Positions 32,694 through 44,299 of a stretch of 64,000 nucleotides of DNA are shown in pieces. Origin of the DNA: Acheta domesticus. Its lineage: Eukaryota > Arthropoda > Insecta > Orthoptera > Gryllidae. Within the stretch, counting starts at the first letter, position 1. Each line of letters opens with the position of its first letter. The position numbers were made by a program, and so were the translations under genes. The stretch lies in the NCBI GenBank assembly GCA_031308135.1, contig JAHLJT010008446.1, positions 162,623,532-162,687,531 on the forward strand, read 5' to 3'. Under the pieces are notes generated by a model. The model was not told the DNA's origin. It was given only the letters and a program-made list of their open reading frames with translations, and searched no databases.

Positions 32694-33191
32694 ATGACCA
32701 ATCAGGACACAGTCATTATCATAGGAGAGCAGAATGACATTAATTTGGGCGGTAACTTTACACCTGAACAACATGTAAACAAATTACAATGTACCGCCCA
32801 AAATCCTAACATTGTAGTCTCAACTCTGCCTTTCTGGTACAACAGACTAACACTATGCAGCGAGATTAAGCACGAAAACCAACAACTAAAACTGCAACTG
32901 AGAGAAACAGATGTAACACTTTTTGAAATGAATTTCCTCTCAGTAAAACACTTCACCCGGCACGGTCTCCACATGAACCTTGCTGGAAAACATGCAGTCG
33001 GTGAAATGCTTTTACAATACATCATCAACTCCAGTCCTACGCAGCCTCCTGACAAAAATCCATCCCTTTCACCTTCCTTACGTTCTCCACCCCCCACCGT
33101 TATTCTGAACCCTCTTACACCTCCTGCGAACCAACTCCCATTTCTTCCATCCCCACTACCAATGACGCCCCTATTTCCTCACAACCTGTGA
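32694..33191 (+). pseudogene. LINE ORF1, SGNH/GDSL esterase-like
   Basis: Residues 7-17 read VIIIGEQNDIN, equivalent to the GxND block of SGNH hydrolases (usually GGTND). NPNIVVSTLPFWYNRL follows, and TRHGLHMNLAGK (residues 96-107) holds the catalytic His block. The C-terminus is Pro/Ser-rich (residues 115-165), as in linkers of CR1-type ORF1 proteins. The nucleophile Ser block (GDSH-like) would lie upstream in another frame (32540-32690), so the ORF is frameshifted. In CR1-like LINEs this domain may bind membranes or lipids; its exact role is unsettled. Confidence 0.65.
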
Positions 33192-33266
33192 CTGCTGGGA
33201 CACATTACAACCTTCGACCACGCACTCGACGTAAAAATAGAGTAAATATATAGCAACTACAGTCAG

Positions 33267-36195
33267 ATGCAGCAGAAAAACATTCGTGTAGGTACTTCCC
33301 TGTTCCGTGTTCAATCCCTTTCAAATAAAACTGAGTTTATCGAGGCAGCTCTACAGAGCGATTTAAATCAAATGGATGTTCCTTGCTTTACAGAACATTG
33401 GTTATCTCCTAATGAACTTAGCATTTTGCAAATTCCAAACTTTTACCTCGCAGGCTATTATTGTAGAAAAAGAGAATCTCATAAAAGTCCTGCATATGGA
33501 GGTTCTTGTATTTACGTTAAAAATAATATTGATTCTATCGCCTTGACGGAATTCAATGAGTATTCCGTTGAAAATGTTTTTGAAATTTCTGTTGTACATC
33601 TTCCTATGCTAAAAATGATATTGCTTTGCATCTACAGGCCTCGAACAAAGAGAGCTGCAGATTACATTTTGTTCTTCGAAATACTAGAGATAACAATAAT
33701 CAAAGTCATCCATCGCTCTTTTGAATCCATTGTTGTATGCGGAGATTTTAACATTGATTTTCTGGTCGAATCTTCCGAGAAAGAGCAGTTTCTTAATTTA
33801 ATTAATTCCTTCAGTTTACATATTTCAATAAAAGTACCTACACGGATCACAGTAAATTCAAAGAAGGCAATCGATCAAATTATAATTAACAAAACCACTA
33901 CTCGACATGAAATTGAAACAAAAGATTTAGGATACAGAGACCACGATGCACAACAGACCAATAATTCTTACCATTATACGAAATGCGTACAATGACACAA
34001 TAAATAATACACGTATGGGTAGAGTGTTTTCTAAAAGTAGAATAAAATTATTCATTGATTACTTGCTGCAGGAGTCATGGGACGCGGTTTATAATACTGT
34101 TGATACAAACGATAAATATTACCCTTTTTTTTCAACGCTTTCATTTCATTTTAACACTTGTTTTCCTCTTCAGAAAAGAAAATTAAATATTTCACGCAAA
34201 AGCAATTCTTGGATAAGACAAGGGATTACAACATCATGTAAAAACAAACGAGTTCGTTCTTTCATTTCAAAGCATCATAACGTATCTCAAGATTTCCTCC
34301 TGTACATTAAAAAATACAAATCATTGTTAAGAAAAGTCATAAGGCAGGCTAAAATCATGAAACACGATCAGGATACTTTGAACTCAAATAACAAAACAAA
34401 ATCAATGTGGGATAGTGTAAAAAATGCGACCAAACCAACTAGAAACCTTGTAGAGAATGTTGTTTTAAAAGATAACGATAGAGATGTGAACGATCCGGCA
34501 ACAGTAGCTAGTCTCCTTAACCAATACTTTCCGAGAATTGCTGCCGATCTCACTAAAGATTTTCAGCCACAAAATTCAATATCTGACGTTTCCCTAAAAA
34601 TCTTAGACACAATGTTCGTTTCCGAAACCTCTTCCTATGAAATTCACAAAATAATCGATAAATTAAAAAATAAATATTCCGCCGGTTTAGAAAAATTTCC
34701 GGATTGTTTGTTAAAGACTTGTGCGCCTGCCATTATACACCCGTTAACTCACATATTTAATGCATCCTTATGCAGTGGAATTTTTCCAGATATTTTTAAA
34801 ACAGCTAAGATTAAGCCGCTCTTCAAAAAAGGCAACAAAAATGAAATTCAAAATTATCGGCCAATTTCTCTTTTGCCAGTATTTTCAAAAATATTAGAGA
34901 CACTTTTTATGTGCGAATGGAAACCTTTCTCAATAAACACGACGCGTTTTCAAATTGCCAACATGGATTTCGAAGATCAAAATCTACGGAATATCCATTT
35001 TTTCTTTTCTTAAAGATGTTGCCTCATCATTGGATCAAAACGAAGCAACTATTGGAATATTTTTAGATCTTTCAAAAGCTTTTGACGTCATTGATCATAA
35101 CATTTTACTTTCAAAATTACCTTCATATGGAATCCGTGGCATTGCTGTAGATTGGCTTTGTTCGTACCTTAAACAACGATCTCAGAGAGTAGAAATACCT
35201 TACTGGAAAGATGGAACTTTATGATCACATATTTTCTGTTCTTTGCCAATTGCACGTGCAGACCCGCAAGGATCGATTTTAGGCCCTATTCTCTTCCTAT
35301 TATACGTAAATGACATGCCCTTAGCGATTCGAAACGAAAGATAGGCGATCTCTTTTCGGATGATACAAATATTTTTTGCAACAAAGAAATCGTAAATAGT
35401 ACAATATCAGATTTTTAAATTGGTTCCGTAATAACAAATTAATAGTAAATGAAAAGAAAACTGTTTCAATGCAATTTTCCATTTCAAATAAAAAATTCTG
35501 TACTCCATTGAAAATGAACGGTGTGACATTGACTGATGTTAAAGTAACTATTTTTTAGGTCTATCAATTCAGTCAAACCTCAAATGGAATGCCCACTTAA
35601 ATGAATTGAACACAAAATTAAGTTCATTATGCTACGCGTTCAGAATTCTTTCAAATTCCGGCAGCCTTCGTACAGCTCGTTGTGTATATTTTGCGAATGT
35701 TCATTCCCGCCTGAGATATGACATAATATTCTGGGGGAAACACATCTTATAGCTCCCAGACTTTCAGATTACAAAAAAGAATTGTACGAATAATAAGCAA
35801 ATTCCGCCCACGTGATTCTTGTAAGTCTCTCTTTATTTATCTAGGAATTTTATCATTACCTTGTGTCCTGATTTACGAATCAATTTTTTAGTCAAAAATG
35901 ACTTAAGGGCGGGAATATATTTTCAGCAAACGCCGATGTCTATAAGTACAATAACACACGACGTAGTAATCATATTCATTAGGTGGCAGTATCAACAGCT
36001 CACTACAAAAAATTCACATACAATCCATGTACATAGCTCTACAACACTTTGCCAAATGACATAAAACGATTAAATTCGATAGAAAAATTTAAGTCCCAAG
36101 TAAAATCGTTTCTGCAGTGTAACTGTTTCTATACAATTCGAGACTATACCGAGCATCAAAAAGAAAGTAACATTAATTTTAACAATGATAGTTAA
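33267..36195 (+). pseudogene. CR1-like LINE ORF2 (endonuclease + RT), frameshifted
   Basis: The endonuclease (33267-33995) includes FTEHWLSPNE, YGGSCIYVKN and VVCGDFNIDFLVESSEKEQF. The terminal SDH block has decayed to YRDHDAQQ. A frameshift near 33950 leads to the linker and RT (33946-35013): WDSVKNATKPTRN, SAGLEKFPDCLLK, IKPLFKKGNKNEIQNYRPIS. Another shift at about 34990 precedes GIFLDLSKAFDVIDHNILLS (motif A, Asp kept), DPQGSILGPILFLLYVNDM (motif B) and LFSDDTNIF (motif C; FADD has become FSDD but both Asp remain, about 35350-35377). The C-terminal frame ends near 36195 after IEKFKSQVKSFL. About seven lesions make it inactive. Confidence 0.8.
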
Positions 36196-36574
36196 TGCAA
36201 TTATTAACATTTGGACTGTATAATTCTAAAGAACTTGTAACAAGTATTGTACCGCAGCTTCTGGGTTGATGGTCCCCATCTCGATCAGGTTTTTCGTCCA
36301 GTTTCCCTGATGCTTTGAGCAAATGCTGAGATGGTCCCTTGTTTTGCTTCTGGACATAAATGTAACTTCATTATTTGTGCACGTCTTCTGAATTTCAGTG
36401 GGAAATATAGTTATTCAAATTATCGTTTTCCATATCGCGGCAAAAATTATTATTCTTTCATGAAGAACATGAGGGTTCAGGACCGGAAATTATAGCTAAT
36501 TTACCTTAGAGAACATATTTTATTATATAAGAGTTTTATTTTGTCAACAAAACTTGAAAAAAAGGTTTTTTTTC

Positions 36575-36716
36575 TGTATTCAAAATCCGACAAGAATATG
36601 GTTTAGGATAGAGATCACAAAATTATAAAAATGTGCGCAATTTTCACTTCTGCCCATAGGTCATCACACACAATTTTAAACTGTTTTTGACGTAAATAAA
36701 TAAATAAACCTGGAAT
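36575..36716 (+). mobile_element. LINE 3'-end fragment with TAAA tail, copy 2
   Basis: Same 3' block as 9478-9620: GAATATGGTTTAGGATAGAG, CACTTCTGCCCATAGGTCAT, CTGTTTTTGACGTAAATAAA with (TAAA)n. The insert is 5' truncated to about 140 bp. Confidence 0.6.
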
Positions 36717-36889
36717 ATATGGACTTAAATATACCGCATACATTAAAATAACAGTTAAACTAAAAAATTGCATATATTCAAAATAAAAATAGGGTAGATT
36801 TGGTTTTATTCTGGTGATAGGTAAAGTTATATACACTTCCTTTCCACATGCATTCAGTAATAATATGCAATTGCATGAAGTTCCGCGGT

Positions 36890-38812
36890 CTAATAATGAT
36901 AATAATAATACATAGATTACATAGATTATAAAAAAAAGCTTTTGATTCTGTGCCACATTCTTATCTTGTTGAAATTCTGGAGATATATAAAATAGATTCA
37001 GAAATAATCCTCTTTCTTTGTCACATGATGCGCAACTGGGTCACAACCCTACATGTCTCGACTGGGCATACCAGTATAAAGTCACGTCCCATCAAAATAA
37101 ATAGAGGTATTTTTCAAGGCGATTCACTGTGTGCACTTTGGTTCTGCATGGCACTAAATCCACTCAGCAAAAGACTTCTGAATACTCAATATGGATACAA
37201 GATAACCACACCAACGAAAGAGAGCTACACAATTAATCATCTACTATATATGGACGATTTGAAGTTATATGCTAAATCAAATGATCAGGTTCATAGACTT
37301 TTGGATATTGTCACTAAATTTAGCAATGAAATGTGCATGGAACTTGGTCTGGACAAATGTAAATCGGTACATATGAAACGAGGTAAAGTTATTACATCTG
37401 AAGGATATAGTGTCGCGCCTGATGAAATGACTGAAGATCTGGAAGAACCTGATAGGTACATTTACCTAGGAATAACTCAGCTACGAGGAATTGATCACAC
37501 TTGTATTAAACGAAAACTGAAAGAAAATTTCCTGCAAAGAATCAAAAGCATCCTCAACACACAACTCTACAGCAGAAACAAAGTACAGGCGATTAATACG
37601 TATGCAATACCGCTACTTACTCATTTGGATTAGTTAAATGATTAGCGACAGACTTGGAAGATCTATCAAGGCTAGTCAGAACACAACTGACAAAACACCG
37701 AATGAAACATCCAAAATCAGCAATAGAACGGGTGACTCTTCCAATACTGATGGGTGGCATAGGAATCACCGATATTCCGCGACTCTATAGCAAACAAATT
37801 AACGACCTCAGATGCTACTTTCACGAGAAGCAAACCGACAATAGAATATTTGATGTCATTTCTAAAGCCGATGTAAACGCAACTCCACTGCATCTATCAG
37901 AGGCTACCACATTCACTCCAAAGAGTAGATCAATAGAGGATCAGAAAAAGAACTGGAAGCAAAAAGAATTGCATGGTACATTTCCGAATCAATTAGACAA
38001 AGATAATATAGATAAGGATGCAACAAGCCTCTGGCTCAAAAATGGAAACCTCTTTGGCGAAACAACTGGATTCATGATGGCGATCCAAGATAGAGTAATA
38101 GCCACTAGAAATTACCGGAAATACATAATCAAGGAAGCAATCTCAGATGATAAATGCCGAAAATGTCATGAAACAGCAGAAACAATAGAACACATCACAG
38201 GATCCTGCCGCACACTTGCAAACACAGAATATACCAAACGACACAATAATGTAGCAAAAATCATCCATCAAAATTTAGCAGGAGGCACAGCTTCAGCATC
38301 ACCCTATTTTAAATATGAACCGTCGCCAGTAGTTGATAACAGCGATTTCAAACTCTATTGGGATAGAGAAATAAGGACTGACCTCACCATACCAGCCAAT
38401 AGACCCGACATCACCTTGCTAGATAAAATGAAACAAGAATTCCATCTGATTGACATTGCCATTCCACTCTCCCACAATATCGACAATAGCTATAGCAACA
38501 AGATCAGTAAATACAAGGATCTAGCAGATGAAGTAAAGAAAATGTGGAAAGTCAAGAAAGTCTATATTAGACCCATTATCATTTCGGCCACAGGACTAAT
38601 TCCTACAAGCACAAAGAAACACTTGAAAATCCTTCAATTAAAAAGCTATCTATCAAAAATTCAGAAATCTGTGATACTGGACACTTGCCATATTGTGAGG
38701 AAGTTCTTAGGAGACGAGATTGACTGATATCAACTCAATTGTTATACAATACGTCTTGAATCTCAATTCCGACGTATTGTCTCATGTCCAACAGTGTTGA
38801 GATTTTGTATCT

Positions 38813-38847
<35 letters not shown>
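36890..38847 (+). mobile_element. R4/Dong-like LINE, 5'-truncated, in TAA repeats
   Basis: It begins within RT motif A (KKAFDSVPHSYL at 36932), directly after TAATAATGATAATAATAATA-type sequence. It ends with a 3' UTR (38728-38812) and a (TAA)n tract (38813-38847). It has a single-ORF layout with RT, CCHC zinc finger and restriction-like endonuclease at the C-terminus, with no AP endonuclease. That layout is typical of the R2/R4 groups, and insertion in TAA repeats is known for Dong of Bombyx. Related fragments lie at 9353-10214. Confidence 0.7.
36932..38727 (+). pseudogene. R4-like RT and REL endonuclease ORF (partial, one frameshift)
   Basis: The product would nick target DNA and copy element RNA onto it. 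RT part (to 37633): motif A KKAFDSVPHS, motif B IFQGDSLCALWFCMALNPLS, motif C LLYMDDLKLYAKSN with both Asp, then LGLDKCKSVHMKRGKV and YIYLGITQLRG. A frame change at about 37634-37654 precedes the C-terminal 357 codons. These contain GGIGITDIPRL (thumb), CRKCHETAETIEHITGSC (CCHC, about residue 166-185) and NRPDITLLDKMKQEFHLID, a PD-x14-D restriction-like endonuclease core (about residue 248-268), ending at 38727. The N-terminal DNA-binding part and RT motifs before A are absent through 5' truncation. Otherwise it is well preserved, so insertion was fairly recent. Confidence 0.75.
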
Positions 38848-38849
<2 letters not shown>

Positions 38850-38850
<1 letters not shown>

Positions 38851-39892
38851 CAATAAAACACAACACACTCGCCAACAAAAAAAATTAAATTAATAATTTG
38901 TATTTATTAGGGCTTATAATTTGAAATGAAATGCATTTTAAATCTAGAGTAAGTAAATATTGTGCATTTTAAGTAAAGATTACCATAGCAGTTTATCATT
39001 GCAGTCCCATTTTTAAACTTGCACCATCTATTTGGAAAAATATAAGGATTAGTTTAGAATTTTTAAAATTTTTGAGTATCTCTCATGAGTATTTTGAAAA
39101 AACTCAAAATCAAAATTTTAAATTCCAATTTGAAAAACTTTTTGAAAGCAACCCCTATTGAGTTGTATTTCATATAAAAGGCCATAAAGAAATCTGCAAA
39201 ATGACACCTGTTTCAGCTCTCTATCTTAATTTGGTGAGGTTCAACATCAATTTAAAAATTTTCAGGAACCCAATTTTGTAAAATTTTACATGGCTGTATT
39301 TCACAAACGGGTGGAAATATTTTACTCAATTTTTGTAGTTTTCTTATTCTTCATTCACACTATCTATGTATCATATTTCATCTGAATCTAAAATGGTGAA
39401 CCGAAAAAATCTAAAAATCTGAACCGAAAAGATACCAGAATAAAATTTTACAAAACATTAGCTCTCCCGATATTGCTTTATGGCAGTGAATGTTGGGTTC
39501 TAAACGCAGAAAAGAATAAGCAAAATTCAGAGCTCAGAGATGAAGTTCCTTCGAAGAACAAAAGGCTGTATCTTAGAAAACCAGATAAGAAATTAAGAAA
39601 TCAGGAGAGAATTGAAAGTGAATAGCCCAAACAACATAATGGAATTAAACAGGAAAAAGTGGCTGCAGCACTTAAAAAGAATGGAAGAAACAAGACTGCC
39701 AAGATTAGCATATTTCTACAAACCGAGAGGGAAAAGAGATGTGGGAAGACCCACGAAAAAGATGGAAAGAGACAGTGGAGACGGAACAGGCGTAAGCCTA
39801 ACCCGTGAAGTGTAGAAGAAGAAGGAGATCTAAAATGGTGAGGTAAAATTTTAATTAAAACTGTGTTGATTAAATATGGAATGACCCGGCTG
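38850..39892 (+). repeat. Unnamed 500-bp dispersed repeat, copy 2 (split)
   Basis: Aligns with 10215-10795. It is interrupted between 39399 and 39842 by an RTE fragment and resumes with GGTAAAATTTTAATTAAAAC as in copy 1. Confidence 0.75.
39400..39827 (+). mobile_element. RTE/jockey-type LINE 3' fragment with 14-bp TSD
   Basis: The 14-bp ATCTAAAATGGTGA occurs at 39386-39399 and 39828-39841, and joining the flanks restores the 500-bp repeat. The insert encodes the C-terminal end of a LINE protein in broken frames: RIKFYKTLALPILLYGSECW (about 39437-39500) and NRKKWLQHLKRMEETRLPRL ... GKRDVGRPTKK (39635-39770), then GTGVSLTREV and stop. The tail is GAAGAAGAAGG. The insert is strongly 5' truncated. 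Confidence 0.85.
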
Positions 39893-40979
39893 TCTTTAAA
39901 AGGCTGTACGTTACATTGAAATTCATTTAAGTAGTTAGATTCATTGATGTCATCGTCTTCCTCTTCATCTTCATTTGTGTCTTCGTGAGCGCTTACATAT
40001 TCTGCAGTTGTAAATGGATATTATTATTTTATATAATTAATGTTTAACTATTAGTGGTTATTTGTTATTATTTGAAACTAATTTCATCTCGCATTAGTGT
40101 GTAGCTTTATTTTAATACTTTCATTCTAAACAATATCAACATTTTTTCATTTACTTTCATAAATAAATTAAGGTTTTGTTCACACCTGATGTTGCGTATA
40201 TTATGGTAATCTTCGTGTTTCAGTATTACAAGAAAATTAAAACTTTTTTAAAAACTTGGACATTGATTGACCAAAATAAGAAGGAAATCCAAGTGTTATA
40301 GTAATGCCATAGAATTTCTCCAGTAACCATCTTTTAGAAATATTAATACATATCAAAAGTCAGCATAAAAAGATCGTACTGATATTCACCTACTTTTTAC
40401 AACATTTTACAAATATATAGGTTTATTCCTCTTCGTAGATACAAGATATCGGTATGGCACACATATATTCGTATTTCAGACGTTAAACATGTTTCAGGTG
40501 TGTACCTGTCATACATGGATTAGTGACACTTTTGACATTTTTTGAACCAGTATGGTGGCTACTTAGAGAGGCCACAACGGTATGGCGTGGTTATAATCGG
40601 CAATAAAAAATAATTTTCTACCAGAAGACCACAAATATAGCTTCGAGCTCGTAATCCAAGCGGGCATAAAAAAATAACACTTTCAATTCAATATGGCGGA
40701 CAGTTCGAGGCGCCGCTTCGGTATGGCATACAAATCCTTCACACTTTGCCTATCTAACGAACAATATACAACTAGAATTAGCTGTGTACTCATTCTCCAA
40801 TGGCTGATTTTTTTCGACATACTTAAAAAATTGCGCAGCGCAACGCCGACACCTACAAGCCGCCATACTTGCGTTTCCTTGTTCCTCATAAAACTGGCTA
40901 ACTTCTCAAAAAGTTTTAGCTTTGAGCTTATCATACGTCGATTTTCTTGCTGGCTCCCGGTCTATATATCCAGTTTTAG
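39893..40979. other. Unassigned AT-rich stretch
   Basis: No supported gene was seen. A plus-strand ORF (from 40693) runs into the next pseudogene, but its first 95 codons show no family similarity. Confidence 0.3.
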
Positions 40980-42570
40980 CTCTGAAGTTAGTTGCGAAGC
41001 AGATGATTCTCGGAGAGGGAGAAAACGAGTGCGCGATGAACAAAAACGGAACATTCGTAAGAAAAGCGAGCCAAAGGCGAAGAATATGTAAATGCAAAAG
41101 GTAATTTAGTGCCAGCGAAGATTCCCAAGATTGGATTGTGTCAGAGTAAGAACGAGTGTTACGAGAAATTTTCAGACCAGCACGAGCAAAAACTATTCGA
41201 GAGTTTGTACAATTTAGGAAGTTTTAACATTCAGTCTGCAGAAATTTTTTCTATGGTGATGCCTGATCCTAATTTGCGTTCAAGTTGCCACACTAGTGAT
41301 TCAAGACGACAAAGAACACGAATGTATTTTTTACACTATGACGAAGGGATGGAAGTGAAAGTGTGTAAAAGTGTGTATTTTAAGAATATTTTGCAAATTT
41401 CAGATGGTAGAATTACAAGGGTTCTTCAAAATAAAGTGTTGAACAGTCTCCACATATTAATAGGAGGGGAAAGTTTCCTTACAAAAACAAAACTTGTAGG
41501 GAAAAATCAAATGAAGTGAGAATTTCATAAAACGTTTTTCATCGTGTCAGTTACACTATTCACGAAAATATAACATGCAACGGAAATATGTCTCCTGACC
41601 TCAGCCTGGGAATGTTATATCGATTGTACGAAAAGGAACATTGCGACCCAGTCTCGTACTTTATATTTTCAAGAATTTTAATACAAAATTTAATCTCTCC
41701 TTCCATCCACCTATAAGTGAAATGTGATTGTTTAAAGTAAAACTAGAAGCCAGTGATAATACTGACGAACTGGTGAAATGGAACAAGGAAAATCTTCTTA
41801 AAAAGCAGAAAATGATAGGGCAGGTATGAATAGGGACGCAGAAGAAGCAAAACGAGCAGAAGACACTGCAGTAATTCCTTTTGATTTAATGAAAACTCGT
41901 GCAACTCTAGTTCTTACAACAGGAATATACATGAAGAAAACACAGTTTGTGGACCAGTATGTCAAAACCAACCGACTGATTTTGTATTCAGATCAGTGTT
42001 TAGATCAGAATCGGAACATTAAAATGGTCCTATTGTTTCTGTACAATACTGCTCATCCACATTTTTCTCCAGATGTAATCCACCACAAATTTTAATTAGT
42101 GGTCATTCTTACTTGGCCTGTGACCAAGACCTCGATCTCATCAAAAAAATAAAAAATTCCATTCCAATATTTTCTCATCAGCTGATTGGGTAAATGCAAT
42201 TGCTATTACAAGAAAAGTAAACAAATATAATGTTGTGATAATAGGAAAAAAAGATTTTGTATCAACAAGAACATTAGAAAAGAACACAACCAAAAGAAAA
42301 ATTTCAGAGTAACATACAAGTTGAGTGGTTGAAAATACTATGGATAAAATTGGAAAAATCGTTTTCGTTTTTATTTAAATATTCAAACATTGAGGACGAT
42401 ACTTTCAGTGAATTAAATGCTGAAAAACGTCGGTGGATCGAAGGAAATTACTTCTCTTGATTTACTGTAGCGCAATGAACATAAAATAAGTGTAGAAAAG
42501 AAAAAATGTAATGATTTTGATGGCCTTTGTACCACCTGTGTACCATCGATTTCAAGCCAATTAAAAAATT
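40980..42570 (+). pseudogene. Decayed insect repeat gene with YSDQC motif (transposase-like)
   Basis: A recurrent protein family in insect genomes, probably transposon-encoded (similar to DUF7869-type proteins). Pieces in order: RRGRKRVRDEQKRNIRKKSE (41010-41085); PAKIPKIGLC, KLFESLYNLGSFNIQSAEIF, RTRMYFLHYDEGMEVKVCKS and ISDGRITRVLQ (41109-41519); PVSYFIFSRI and CDCLKVK (41640-41740); VIPFDLMKTRATLVLTTGIY (41875-41935), then NRLILYSDQCLDQNRNIKMV (41965-42028), normally separated by about 40 residues now deleted; then ISGHSYLACDQDLDLIKK (42096-42150), FVSTRTLEKNTTKR and FSELNAEKRR. The conserved YSD..GGQN Asp is kept, but GG has become LD. Frameshifts throughout. No TIRs found. Confidence 0.6.
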
Positions 42571-42956
42571 TCTGTAAAAGAAAGTGTAGAAATACCGCCT
42601 GTTAATGATTTTTGTGGTTAAAATAAAACTGGCAATTACTTTTGAATACATTTTTTTACAATAATGGCCTAACTTTCATTTATTCCTTTTGTCTGTAAAA
42701 TTAGTCAATGCTGTAATGGCCAACCCACATAAAATATTGTATTTTTCATCTTTCATTATTTGGACTGTTATGAATAGTAAGGTACAACACCAAAGTCAAT
42801 TCATTAAAATTGCCGCAGTTGCAGCACAATAAAACGCTTACAAATGAATGTTTTAATACTGCCAATAACTTCATCAGTCATTTTCTCCAAACACAGGATC
42901 TTTGTATAGGGCACTACTGCGCTGATACCCTCATATTAAAGAGTGCAATTAGCTCT
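42571..42956. other. Unassigned AT-rich stretch
   Basis: Nothing recognised. Confidence 0.35.
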
Positions 42957-44060
42957 ATCGATATTCGATAAGTTTGAAGAAAGCATTTTGGAGCCTTTTA
43001 TGAGAAAATTATGTTTGAGCGTTTCTGAAAATGCGGAATTTTGAGCTAGTTTTTACAGACATTGGTTGAGTTCTCGAGAAATTTTATACATTATTTAAAG
43101 CACATGTACTCGTAAATATAATAATGTGAACAAATTGCCGCTAATGTAAATATAAACGACGTGAGAGAAGTCAAAAAAATTCATTTTCGTAATTTTTGAA
43201 AAAATAAAAGAATGGAGGAATAGGACGGTTACGTCATCTCATAGGCACTATTCCTACCAAATGTTTAAATAAAAAAATTGCAGTCGTTTTTGAGAAAATC
43301 TTGTTTTTGTTTTTTTTAAATTCCACATATTGCACGCAATATTACGCGAAAATTACTAAAATTGTCAAAAAAAATGTACATTACCTTAATGAAAGAACTT
43401 ACTATGGAGAAAAAAATTTATGTGAAGAATGAAATCTTTAATTTTGTAGTTGTTGGAAGAGGGGCGAAAAATTCAACCTCTTGCAATTTTCGAAAATCCA
43501 GAGTTAACCGTGAAATTAGGACCTATGCCACCTTATTATATTACTTATTATATTATATTATATTACCTTATTATATTACCACCTTATATTTTACTCTATT
43601 CTTACAAGAAATTTTAAGAAAAAAATTGGAGCTGTTTCTGAGAAAATTTTGAAAATGTGCGGGTGACTTCAGGTAAAGTACCCCAAATTTTACAGAATCT
43701 TTTTCAAATTCTCAAAGGTTCGACTCGAACCCGATTGACAGAAGTTTCTTTGATTTGAAAAAAAAATCCTACGTATGGTTTAGGCGCTAGTAGTGTTCAC
43801 AGACGGACGGACGGACAGACAGACAGATGGACGTCTTGCTTTCAATTGGTTTTTCGGTATCAAGGACCCACAAAACAGGGATTCTGGTTACACCACGTGC
43901 TAGGGGATTTTTTCTAGCAACTGGTTTTATCCACTTTTCGTTATCAGGGCCTGGCATTGAAATTTGTCTGCCGCAAATTCGGCAATTTTTCGCGCAGCAT
44001 TACATAACGTTCCCTGTACTACGTATATTACTCGTTTATACGTACGTATACGGCAAATTA
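42957..44060 (-). mobile_element. H family copy 5
   Basis: Reverse orientation, left-truncated: TTTTATGAGAAAATTATGTT, TTTTACAGACATTGGTTGAG, GGTTTAGGCGCTAGTAGTGT, GACGGACGGACGGACAGACA (43803-43827), CACAAAACAGGGATTCTGGT, and palindromic end TTCCCTGTACTACGTATATT ... GTACGTATACGGCAAATT. It abuts an ACTAGTGATGCT end at 44062. Confidence 0.65.
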
Positions 44061-44299
44061 AACTAGTGATGCTTCCACTGCACATACTTTCTCGCACTGC
44101 TTCTATACGGTTCTAAATGCTACTCCACTACTTCATAAACCAGCAAACGTATTTTCTACCAGAAAATTTTTTCCGTTCCGAGACCCGAAATCCGGTCCTC
44201 AAAGTTAACGAACCGGTCAACTTCACACACTTGTAGTTTTTAGAACGAAACGATAATACCGAGCGATTGAAGTTGTGGATTTGTGATTCTCCTTGAAAT

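Larger units (their letters stand above)
32350..36240 (+). mobile_element. CR1-like non-LTR retrotransposon with esterase ORF1
   Basis: A plus-strand LINE. ORF1 has an SGNH-esterase domain (to 33191) and ORF2 has an AP endonuclease plus RT (33267 to about 36195). It is frameshifted at several places. Esterase-type ORF1 is known from CR1-clade and related LINEs. The 3' UTR extends to about 36240 or further; the 3' boundary is unclear. Confidence 0.75.
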
